Part shown: piece after piece, positions 13,902 to 21,088 of the stretch
Layout: each line of letters starts with the position of its first letter
Numbering within the stretch: the first letter of the stretch is position 1
DNA from: Nephthysia sp036513515
GTDB taxonomy: Bacteria > Chloroflexota > Dormibacteria > Dormibacterales > Dormibacteraceae
NCBI GenBank assembly: GCA_036513515.1
Contig: DATBYW010000151.1
Location: 1 to 21,946 of the forward strand
Direction of reading: 5' to 3'
DNA length: 21,946 bases
Notes under the pieces: model-generated
What the model was told of the DNA's origin: nothing
Database searches by the model: none
Seen by the model: only the letters and a program-made list of their open reading frames with translations
Program-made: the position numbers and the translations under genes

Positions 13902-14633
13902 TCAGGCCTTGGTCAGGATGAGCTGGAAGTCGAGCGTGACGGCTGGGTCCACGGTCGTGATGGGCACCTGCGGCGGCGAGATCCCGAAGTCCGTCATGTT
14001 GAATGCCGTCGACCCGTTGGCCTGGACCTGGCTGCCATTGAGCTTTACCTGAGCCGTGACCTGAGCCGGCTTGGTCACTCCGTGGATGGTCAGCTGTCCC
14101 GGGATGGTCAGCGTCTCTGTCCCTCCGCTCTGGATGCTGGCCGGCAGGTTGACGCTCTGCGCTTCGAAGGTGGCGTCCGGATACTGCGACACAGAGAGAG
14201 CGCGCGAGACGATTCGATCCCGCTGGGTGACGTTGAATCCGGCGACCTGGTCCACGCTCTGCAGGTTGGCGAGCTGGGCGGTGAACTTGATGCCCTTCGC
14301 CTGGGGCCCGCCCGCGGCCTGCTGGATCGCGAGGTTGCCGCTGACCGAAGGAGTCCGGGCCACCGCCTCATGCTTGGAAGACTGGCCCGCGAACTGCTCT
14401 TTGACCCGGTAGCCCGCCTGCGAGCCGGCACCGACAGTCCAGCTGCCTACCAGGTTGGCGGCGCCGGCCGGTGCCGCGCTGGAGGAGGCGGACGCCGCGG
14501 GACTCGAGGTGCTCGCCGCCAGAGACTTGGGAGCCGTCCGGAGGCCCGAGAAGAAATAGACGTAGGCGCCGCCGAGAGCGGCCACGAGCACGATCACAGC
14601 CACCCCCACCGCCAGCACGATTGGTCGCTTCAT
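13902..14633 (-). CDS. YceI family protein, membrane-anchored
   Basis: This 243-residue protein has an N-terminal signal-anchor (VLAVGVAVIVLVAALGGAYV, about 6-25), then a Ser/Ala/Pro linker (about 37-60). A YceI lipocalin-like barrel follows: GSWTVGAGSQAGYRVKEQF, then TAQLANLQSVD, RDRIVSRALSVSQYPDATFE, LTIPGQLTIHGVTKPAQV and FNMTDFGISPP. YceI domains bind isoprenoid-type lipids in the barrel; many are periplasmic or outside the cell. ATG 14633 is chosen because GGAGG lies 9 bases upstream and the hydrophobic segment starts right after MKRP. It lies upstream of the sugar-dehydrogenase gene's 3' end on the same strand. The family call is secure; the ligand is unknown. Confidence 0.9.
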   Translation of the reverse strand: MKRPIVLAVGVAVIVLVAALGGAYVYFFSGLRTAPKSLAASTSSPAASASSSAAPAGAANLVGSWTVGAGSQAGYRVKEQFAGQSSKHEAVARTPSVSGNLAIQQAAGGPQAKGIKFTAQLANLQSVDQVAGFNVTQRDRIVSRALSVSQYPDATFEAQSVNLPASIQSGGTETLTIPGQLTIHGVTKPAQVTAQVKLNGSQVQANGSTAFNMTDFGISPPQVPITTVDPAVTLDFQLILTKA

Positions 14634-14796
14634 GACGTCCGTCCTCCGTTTGATTTCGGCCTGGAGCACCTTGTTGCAGCCACGCAGTCTGCCACGCACC
14701 GGTCCGTTCTGATGAGAGGACGGAGCGGGCCGACCTGGGATCCTCCTGTGTGGTCGCCCACTACAGTCCAGGTCTGCGCTGGGGGAGTGCTGAGAG

Positions 14797-16017
14797 TCAG
14801 CTTTGAATTTGCTGTGGGTTCAGGCTCAACGCCTGGCTCGCCGGACAGAGCTTGAGGAGGTGGTCATCACCCGCGCGCGGGGTGCCGCGGGTGTCCCGAT
14901 TGCTGGTAAGGACGTAGACGCATCGATCGGGGCCCGCCACCGCGTCTCGCAGGCGACCCTGACCCTGGAGCACGACCTCCTGGCTCGACACCTGGCCCGG
15001 GTTTGCCGCGTCGATGATGAACCGGCGGAGGACCTGGCCCTTGAGCTCGGCAACCAGCAGCGTGGGGCGCTCGTTGGCGGCCGGCGTGTAGAAGGTCATG
15101 CCGCTCGGCGCCCACACCGTGTTTCCGCTCTCCGCCATGGGACCGCTGCGCGCGGGAAGGCTTCCCTGCGGATAGCTCGTCTTGGTCCCGGCAGCCCACG
15201 CCGGCCAGCCGTAGAACGCGCCCTGCTGCACGAGGTCCACCTCGTCGTGGCAGCACAGCCCCAGGTCTCCGGTGGGCCCGTTGTTGCTGGCGTAGAGATG
15301 GCCAAGGAAATCGAAGGCCAGACCCTGCGGGTTGCGGAAACCCCAGGCGAACACCTCTCTGCCCGTGCCGTCCTCGTGTACCCGCAAAATCTTCCCGCTC
15401 AGGCCGGAAGGATCAGCGGCGCGGGCGGCGACATAACCTTCGCCCGTGGTGAGGTAGAGCCAGCCGTCGGGGCCGAACTTCAGGCGGCCGCCGAAGTGAT
15501 AGCAGCTTCCGCCCGGGATCCCATCCAGGAGGATCTGCTCCGAGGCGAGGAGATCGCCCTGAATCGTGAATCGCGAGACTCGGTTGGTGTTCCCCGCTGA
15601 GCCTCGGTAGGTGTAGTACAGGTAGACGTAGGGCTCTTTGACGGCGATGCCCAGCAGACCGTCCTCGCAGCCGGACTGGGTCACCACATTCAGTGTCAGT
15701 GCCGGCGCGTTCAGCAGGTGCCCACCGCGGATGATGCGGACGCGGCCGGGACGCTCGGTCAGCCAGATGGTGCCGTCGTTCGTGAAGGCGAGCGCCCAGG
15801 GCGCTTCCAGCCCCTGGGCCACCGTCTGCTGAGCGAGCTGAAGCGGCCCGGGCTCTTTCAAGGGCGCGGCGGTGGGGGTAGGCGTCGCCGACGCAACAGC
15901 TGAGGGAGTCGGTGAGGCGGCCCGCGGAGGCGACGACGATCGGGTGCTCGTGCCCCCGCCACCACAAGCGCAAAGAACGGCTGCGGCGAGCAGAAGGGCC
16001 ACCGAGCGCGGGAGCAT
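14797..16017 (-). CDS. PQQ-dependent sugar dehydrogenase-like lipoprotein
   Basis: This protein of about 406 residues has a lipoprotein signal (SVALLLAAAVLCACGGGG, lipid Cys about 18) and a Ser/Pro/Thr-rich linker (about 25-55). A six-bladed beta-propeller of the GSDH/soluble glucose dehydrogenase type follows. Diagnostic blocks are LEAPWALAFTNDGTIWLTER, LGIAVKEPYVYLYY, the active-site CYHFGGRLKFGPDGWLYLTT and EVFAWGFRNPQGLAFDFLGH. Such enzymes oxidise aldoses or related sugars outside the cytoplasm using PQQ. Two ATGs are possible (16017 and 16035). The inner one is used because it gives the shortest signal peptide and has AGGG upstream. Extra cysteine pairs (QSGCEDG, LCCHDE) suggest disulfides. 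The substrate is not certain. Confidence 0.88.
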   Translation of the reverse strand: MLPRSVALLLAAAVLCACGGGGTSTRSSSPPRAASPTPSAVASATPTPTAAPLKEPGPLQLAQQTVAQGLEAPWALAFTNDGTIWLTERPGRVRIIRGGHLLNAPALTLNVVTQSGCEDGLLGIAVKEPYVYLYYTYRGSAGNTNRVSRFTIQGDLLASEQILLDGIPGGSCYHFGGRLKFGPDGWLYLTTGEGYVAARAADPSGLSGKILRVHEDGTGREVFAWGFRNPQGLAFDFLGHLYASNNGPTGDLGLCCHDEVDLVQQGAFYGWPAWAAGTKTSYPQGSLPARSGPMAESGNTVWAPSGMTFYTPAANERPTLLVAELKGQVLRRFIIDAANPGQVSSQEVVLQGQGRLRDAVAGPDRCVYVLTSNRDTRGTPRAGDDHLLKLCPASQALSLNPQQIQS

Positions 16018-16070
16018 GAGTCCCGACCCTACCATGCGGCTGGCGGCTGCCGAGGGAGCACAATCGCCGT

Positions 16071-16823
16071 GTGGAAGCCCGCCCGAGGGACCTGCTCTCG
16101 CGTCGAGGGGACTACGGCTTCGACGCGCCGGCGGTGCCCGTCTTCCTGGGCGCCGGCGGGGTGGTACTGGTCGGGTTCGCGATACTCTCCGCCACGGTCG
16201 GGGAAGGTGAGACGTGGGCGCTCTTTCCGCTGCTCGGCGGCCTTTTCCTGCTGCTGAGCGCGGGGAGCTTCATCTACACGACACGCGTCGGCAAGTTCGC
16301 GGTCTGGGCGGAGATCCTGGGCGGCCTTGGACTGCGCGGGGACGAGCAGGTCCTGGACATGGGCTGCGGGCGGGGGGCGGTCCTGCTCATGGCCGCCAAG
16401 CTTCTACCTCGGGGGCGGGCGGTCGGGCTGGACCTCTGGAGGACCGTCGATCAATCCGGGAACAGCATGGAGATGACTCTCGAGAACGCCGAGCGGGAAG
16501 GCGTGCGCGACAGGGTCGAGCTCAAGACCGGCGACATCACCCAGATGCCGTTCCCGGACGGCAGCTTCAACGTGGTCCTGAGCGCCCTGGCCATCCACAA
16601 CATCAAAGATCGCCAGGCACGTCTGAAGGCGATCGACGAGGCGGTGCGGGTGCTCAAGCCGGGAGGGCGGCTGGTGGTTGCGGACATCAGGCACACGACC
16701 GAGTACGCAGACCGTCTACGTCAGCTCGGCATGTCCGACATCCAGGTTCGAGGCCTGGGCTGGCGCTACTGGTACGGCGGCCCCTGGGTCGCCACCACCC
16801 TGGTCACCGCCAAAAAGCCCTAG
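16071..16823 (+). CDS. Membrane-anchored class I methyltransferase
   Basis: This 250-residue protein begins with two hydrophobic helices (about 22-43 and 49-70), followed by a cytosolic Rossmann methyltransferase domain. Motif I is VLDMGCGRGAVLL (94-106), the acidic residue is D121 in AVGLDLW, motif II is ELKTGDITQMPFPDGSFNVV, the substrate-side segment is SALAIHNIKD, and VLKPGGRLVVADI is post-motif. The anchor suggests a lipid or membrane substrate, such as a quinone or phospholipid head group; this is inferred. GTG 16071 starts 35 bp from the second divergent ATG of the sugar dehydrogenase. The N-terminal membrane hairpin is unusual for this enzyme class, though similar proteins occur in high-GC bacteria. 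Confidence 0.87.
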   Translation: MEARPRDLLSRRGDYGFDAPAVPVFLGAGGVVLVGFAILSATVGEGETWALFPLLGGLFLLLSAGSFIYTTRVGKFAVWAEILGGLGLRGDEQVLDMGCGRGAVLLMAAKLLPRGRAVGLDLWRTVDQSGNSMEMTLENAEREGVRDRVELKTGDITQMPFPDGSFNVVLSALAIHNIKDRQARLKAIDEAVRVLKPGGRLVVADIRHTTEYADRLRQLGMSDIQVRGLGWRYWYGGPWVATTLVTAKKP

Positions 16824-16972
16824 TTTCCCTGCGGCGAGGGCCAGGGAGGGGTCCGTTCAAGAACCAGCCGAGCCGCACACCGAGGGACGCCAGGGTGCCC
16901 ATTAAGCGGTTCGTAGGGTGGACAAGAGGGCGTCTTTGATGAGGTTCGCCCCAGGGGTAAGGCTAGGAGTCT

Positions 16973-17016
16973 CGTCTCTCCCCCGCAAAGTCGGACCGAC
17001 TGGCGGGGGAGAGACG
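16973..17016. terminator. Long perfect hairpin in convergent gap (possible bidirectional terminator)
   Basis: CGTCTCTCCCCCGC (16973-16986) pairs without mismatch with GCGGGGGAGAGACG (17003-17016). The 16-base loop contains a second stem, AGTCG (16989-16993) with CGACT (16997-17001). It lies between the 3' ends of the methyltransferase (plus) and the cax gene (minus), so ending transcription in both directions is the simplest role. No U-run flanks it. A 14-base palindrome CCCGCAGCTGCGGG follows at 17081-17094. Confidence 0.55.
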
Positions 17017-17105
17017 CATACCTATGACCGCCTCGAGAGGCTCGGCCTCCCTCTCTGCAGCGCTTAACTCAACGGCATTGCCCGCAGCTGCGGGGGAGGA
17101 GATTC

Positions 17106-18221
17106 TTATCCCCACCAGAAGGTTGCGGCGATGATTGCGTACAGGCCTACCAGGGCCAGGCCTTCTACCCAGGTCGACTCTCCGTCATAGACGATGACCG
17201 TGGTCAGGATGGCGGTCAGGCCGAGGGATGCTACCAGAAGCGGCGGCAGGACCAGCGTCAGGTGGGCGCCGCCCACCACCAGGCTCAGGAGGACCAGGGC
17301 CGGGATCAACGCCAGGGCTATCTGCAGGCTGCTGTTCAGGATCACGCTGATGGCCAGGTCGGAGCGGTTCTGGGCCGCCATCCGCACGCCGACCACGTTC
17401 TCGACCGCGTTGCCGGCGAGCGCGACGATGACCAGGCCGGTGAACCCCTCGCTGATACCCAGCGCGTGCGTGGCGGGACGGATGCCGTTCACGAACCAGT
17501 CCGAGACGAAGGCGGCGGCCAGGCCGCTGACGGCGAGGACCAGGATCGCCAGCGCCATCGGCCAGACGGCGCCCTCGTCGCTCGGCGGCACGAGCTCGCG
17601 GTTGCGCAGGTTGAAGACGACAGTGGCGGCGAAGACGATGAGGAGGACGACCGCCACCGCGTTGCTGAGGTCGCTCTGGTGGCCCGCGGCCGGCGTGTGC
17701 AGGCCAGCGGCGAGCGTGGGCATGGCGACCGCGCTCGCGGCGAGCATCGTCATGAGCGCGATCAGCCGAGCCGGGCCACCAGTGAACGTCTGGGTGCCGT
17801 GGCGAAGGCCACCCGCGACGAAGGCGATGCCGAGGACCAGCAGGCTGTTGCCGAGGATGCTGCCCACCAGCGCCGCCTGGATGACCGCGACGAGCCCCGC
17901 CCGCAGGGCGAAGATGCCGATGAACAGCTCCGGGAGGTTCCCCAGAGCGGACTGCAGGATGCCGGTGGCGGCGGGGCCGAGGCGGGCGCCCACATTCTCC
18001 GTCCCTTCGCCGACCAGCACGGCGAGCGTGGCCAGCGCGACGGTGGACACGGCGAAGCTCAGGATGCTCGGGCCGAAGACGTAGTTGAGCACTCCGCTGA
18101 AGACGGTCGCGAGGGCGGCCACACCGATGGTCGCCAGGGTTCGTGAGCCGAGCAGGCGCAGGGTACCGAGCACCGGGGGATTGTCGCGATTTCCCGTCGC
18201 GCTCGGCTGGGCCGCCCCCAA
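17106..18221 (-). CDS. cax: Ca2+/H+ antiporter, CaCA superfamily (Cax type)
   Basis: This 371-residue membrane protein has about eleven hydrophobic helices. The two alpha-repeats that form the ion path are visible: ALGNLPELFIGIFALRAGLV (about 92-111; key Glu98) and LAGNAVENVVGVRMAAQNRS (about 268-287; Glu274), each with GN-x-x-E. Cax proteins export Ca2+ or other divalent ions in exchange for protons. The loop between halves (about 205-218) is short and acidic. The start is TTG 18221, only 17 bp after the KdpD-like stop codon; a GTG 48 bp downstream is an alternative. Cotranscription with the kdp genes is therefore likely. Ion specificity cannot be read from the sequence. Confidence 0.88.
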   Translation of the reverse strand: MGAAQPSATGNRDNPPVLGTLRLLGSRTLATIGVAALATVFSGVLNYVFGPSILSFAVSTVALATLAVLVGEGTENVGARLGPAATGILQSALGNLPELFIGIFALRAGLVAVIQAALVGSILGNSLLVLGIAFVAGGLRHGTQTFTGGPARLIALMTMLAASAVAMPTLAAGLHTPAAGHQSDLSNAVAVVLLIVFAATVVFNLRNRELVPPSDEGAVWPMALAILVLAVSGLAAAFVSDWFVNGIRPATHALGISEGFTGLVIVALAGNAVENVVGVRMAAQNRSDLAISVILNSSLQIALALIPALVLLSLVVGGAHLTLVLPPLLVASLGLTAILTTVIVYDGESTWVEGLALVGLYAIIAATFWWG

Positions 18222-18238
18222 GCCAGGGGCGATCCTGG

Positions 18239-20419
18239 TCAGGATTGGCGGCGGAGGATGTGGATGTCCACGCCTTCGAGCAGCCGGATCAGCTGGCTGG
18301 TCGTATCCCAGGGCTGCCAGCTCGATCGGCGGCGGTGACCCAGGATGACCTCGGTCGTCTGCGACCCCTGGATGTATCGCGCCAGGGCCTCGGCCACCTG
18401 CCCCCCCTCCAGGCGGACGAACTCACCGCCCAGCTGATGCGTCAGCGTTGTGTAGGCCCCCAACAGGGCCTTTTCGTCTTCTGACAGCCCGGGCTTCCTG
18501 ACTGAGACGACGGCGAAGGTGGCGTCTTGCTCCCGCGCATAGCGGGCGGCGCCCCGGATGCGCTGCTCGAGCCCGGGGAGAACCGGAAGGCAGAGTGCGA
18601 TCCGGGCCCTCACTTCGTACGGCCAGCTCCACTGGCCTTCGCGAAGCTCGGCCACGAACTGCCGGTCGACGTGGTCGGCGACGATCCGAAGCGCGGTCTC
18701 CCGGAGCATGGCCAGCACCGACGGCCGCAGCTCCTGCTGCATGGCCTGCGCTCGCTCAGCCGGCGATAGGATGGCGTCCTCGGCGATCCGCTGGAGCAGC
18801 TCGGCGGGCGGCACGTCCACGACCTCCAGCTCGTCGAACATGCCGAGCAACTCGTCGGGGATCAGGGGTCCGGCCATCGTCGTGCCAAGAAGGCTCGAGA
18901 CCGCCGCCGCGGCGCTTTGCACCGAGAGCAGGTGCAGCGTGGCCAGGACCGTGATTCCGGCCCTGAGCAGGGTGGGCACCGCCTCGAGGCGCGGCCGTCC
19001 TTTGCTGTCGAGCTCCGCCAGGTCGTCCAGACACACGACCTGGGGGTTCCTGGCCAAGACGGCCTCGACGTCCAGCGACCGCTCGCTTCTTGCGCCGCGC
19101 CAGCCGGCGGGCACGTCGAGCCCCAACAGCGCCTGCTCGGGTTCGCCGTGAACTCGGTAGGCGCCGACGAGGACGTCGGTGCCCCGGCCAGCTCGGCGGC
19201 GCCCCTCGTCCAGCATCGCCGTGGTGGCGCCGCAGCCCCGGGCGTAGCCCAGGTAGACACGAAGCATGGCGCGCCTCCGGGTGTCGGCCGAGACCTGCTG
19301 GAGCAGTGCCATGGGATCAGGACGCTCGCTAGCAGGGCCGTCGGCGCCCGCCGGGGGATCCATCGGCCGTCCGACCAGAGAGATGACGTGCACCTCCGAG
19401 TCGGGCAGTCCATCGATGATCCTGTCCACGATGGTCGGCCGCAGCCTGGTCATGCCTCCCCCACCAGCGCATTCGCCTATCAGCACGTGGTCGGCGCCGA
19501 CGTCGCGGGCGGCCTGGATGATCGCGTCCACTACGTCCCGACCCCCGAGCACGGCGAAAGAGGCGCCGAGCTGAGCCGCAACCTCGCGAAAGCGCTCGGT
19601 CTGCGGCAGGTGTTCGGGGCCGGACTGAATGGTGACGACGGTGCATGAGCCCCCCCTCCGTCGAGCCAGGCGGGCGCCGCGGCGCATGAGCTCCTCTGAT
19701 GAGTGGCCGCAAGAGATGGCCACCAGGACATCTTCGGGCGAGCTCACCACATGACTGCTGCCGGCCATCGAGTCGGCCACCAGCCGGAGTCCGATCTGAC
19801 GCATCGCGGCCAGATTTCGTGGGCGGAAGAAGTTGGCCAGCGCGGTGTCCACGTTGTCGCGCCGGTAGACGTTGCCGTGACGCATGCGCTTGCGGAGTGC
19901 CTCCGGCGCGATGTCGATGAACTGGATGACGTCTGCGCCGTCGAGGACCCGGTCTGGAATCGTCTCGCGGACGGGTACCTCGGTGACCTTCTCGACCAGA
20001 TCCTTGACGCTCTCCACGTGCTGCACGTTCAGCGTGGAGATCACGTCGATGCCGGCGTCACGCAGCTGCTCGACGTCCTGCCAGCGTTTCCGGTTGCTCA
20101 TCCCGGGCGCGTTGGTGTGGGCAAGCTCGTCGACCAGTGCGATCTCCGGACGCCTCGCCAGCACAGCGTCCAGGTCCATGTCCTCGAGGGTCGTGCCACG
20201 GTACGCCACCTTCTTCCGTGGCAGGACCTCGAGGCCGCGCAGCAGCTCTATCGTGCGAGGCCGGCCGTACGTTTCCACGTAAGCCACGACCACGTCGTGA
20301 CCGTGGCTGAGCAGCTCGTGGGCCTCGCGCAGCATGGCGTAGGTCTTGCCGGCTCCCGGCGTGGCCCCCAGGTAGACCTTCATCTCGCCTCTGGCGGGCG
20401 GGGGGCGTGGTCCCCGCAC
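18239..20419 (-). CDS. Tandem KdpD sensor-domain protein without histidine kinase
   Basis: This 726-residue soluble protein consists of two consecutive copies of the KdpD N-terminal module. Copy one is a KdpD ATP-binding domain (about 13-220; Walker A GATPGAGKT with K25, Walker B IALVDE 93-98, HTNAPG, and TLNVQHVESVKDLVEKVT) plus a USP domain (about 228-352). Copy two has the same parts: about 386-590 (GYARGCGATT at the Walker A, so Lys is Ala398; VVCLDDL; IPDELLGMFDELEVVDVPP) plus USP (about 604-724). The four-helix membrane segment and the HisKA/HATPase parts of full-length KdpD (usually about 850-900 residues) are absent. It is in the kdp operon, 44 bp after kdpC. GTG 20419 keeps a conserved Arg-Gly before MKVYLG; ATG 20383, with GAGG 4 bases upstream, is the alternative start. 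It probably senses nucleotide or ions and regulates without phosphotransfer. Confidence 0.9.
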   Translation of the reverse strand: MRGPRPPPARGEMKVYLGATPGAGKTYAMLREAHELLSHGHDVVVAYVETYGRPRTIELLRGLEVLPRKKVAYRGTTLEDMDLDAVLARRPEIALVDELAHTNAPGMSNRKRWQDVEQLRDAGIDVISTLNVQHVESVKDLVEKVTEVPVRETIPDRVLDGADVIQFIDIAPEALRKRMRHGNVYRRDNVDTALANFFRPRNLAAMRQIGLRLVADSMAGSSHVVSSPEDVLVAISCGHSSEELMRRGARLARRRGGSCTVVTIQSGPEHLPQTERFREVAAQLGASFAVLGGRDVVDAIIQAARDVGADHVLIGECAGGGGMTRLRPTIVDRIIDGLPDSEVHVISLVGRPMDPPAGADGPASERPDPMALLQQVSADTRRRAMLRVYLGYARGCGATTAMLDEGRRRAGRGTDVLVGAYRVHGEPEQALLGLDVPAGWRGARSERSLDVEAVLARNPQVVCLDDLAELDSKGRPRLEAVPTLLRAGITVLATLHLLSVQSAAAAVSSLLGTTMAGPLIPDELLGMFDELEVVDVPPAELLQRIAEDAILSPAERAQAMQQELRPSVLAMLRETALRIVADHVDRQFVAELREGQWSWPYEVRARIALCLPVLPGLEQRIRGAARYAREQDATFAVVSVRKPGLSEDEKALLGAYTTLTHQLGGEFVRLEGGQVAEALARYIQGSQTTEVILGHRRRSSWQPWDTTSQLIRLLEGVDIHILRRQS

Positions 20420-20463
20420 AGGGGCCGCCCGCTTCTCTGCGCCAGTAAGATCGGGCTCTCCTG

Positions 20464-21078
20464 TCAGCGCGCTTCTCCGCTGTCCAGCGCCATGTTCACG
20501 TCCAGCACGTTGACGCGGGGCTCACCGAAGATGACCAGCACCCGGCCCTGCACGTGGCGCTCCACGAGGGCTCTCACTCTCGTCGGATCCAGGTTGCGGG
20601 CCAGTGCGACCCGGTTCGCCTGCAAGAGGGCCGAGGCTTCCGTGATGTCCGGATCCACGCCGCTGAAGTCAGCCGTGACCAGGTCGGCGGGAACCGGCGC
20701 ATTGGGGTCCAGGTAATTGTCCTTCCGCGCCGCGGCCACATCCTTCGAGGTACGGTCGATGAGGGCCTGGTTCGAGGGCGCGAGGTTGCTGCCGGCCGAG
20801 TTGGCCGCGTTGTAGGGCGACGCCTTGCTGGGATTGTTCGGATCCACGGTCGCGGACACCCGGCCGTGGAAGTACTCGGGCTTGGTGAACTGCTGACCGA
20901 TCAGCTTCGAACCCACCACCTGCCCGTTCTTGGTGGCCAGGCTGCCGTTGGCCTGGTCGTGGAAGGCGACCTGGGAGATGCCGGTGATGAGGAGCGGGTA
21001 GATCAGGCCTGTCGCCACGGCGATGACCAACGTCAGCCGCAGCGATCGCAGCAGCTCGGACGGGAGTGAGGCAAGCAT
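20464..21078 (-). CDS. kdpC: Potassium-transporting ATPase subunit C
   Basis: This 204-residue small subunit of the KdpFABC K+-importing P-type ATPase stabilises the complex and promotes ATP binding to KdpB. It has one N-terminal membrane helix (LRLTLVIAVATGLIYPLLIT, about 12-31) and a periplasmic-type domain. Family segments are GSKLIGQQFTKPEYFHGRVS, the Asn-rich SKASPYNAANSAGSNLAPSN, and the ending VRALVERHVQGRVLVIFGEP followed by RVNVLDVNMALD. ATG 21078 is chosen because AAGGAG sits 7 bases upstream, overlapping the kdpB stop. The open frame upstream of it lies in kdpB and is not coding for this gene. The assignment is secure. Confidence 0.96.
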   Translation of the reverse strand: MLASLPSELLRSLRLTLVIAVATGLIYPLLITGISQVAFHDQANGSLATKNGQVVGSKLIGQQFTKPEYFHGRVSATVDPNNPSKASPYNAANSAGSNLAPSNQALIDRTSKDVAAARKDNYLDPNAPVPADLVTADFSGVDPDITEASALLQANRVALARNLDPTRVRALVERHVQGRVLVIFGEPRVNVLDVNMALDSGEAR

Positions 21079-21088
21079 GGGTGGCTCC

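Noticed and set aside
17081..17094. CCCGCAGCTGCGGG as a cax terminator
   Set aside because: The stem is only 5 bp around a 4-base loop and no U-tract follows on the minus strand. It is noted as a palindrome only.
18222..18238. Metal riboswitch ahead of cax
   Set aside because: Only 17 bp separate cax from the previous stop codon, too short for any known riboswitch.
18239..20419. Classical KdpD sensor kinase
   Set aside because: The frame ends after the second USP domain with no membrane helices, H-box or ATPase motifs. The next gene is cax, so the kinase half is not simply frameshifted.
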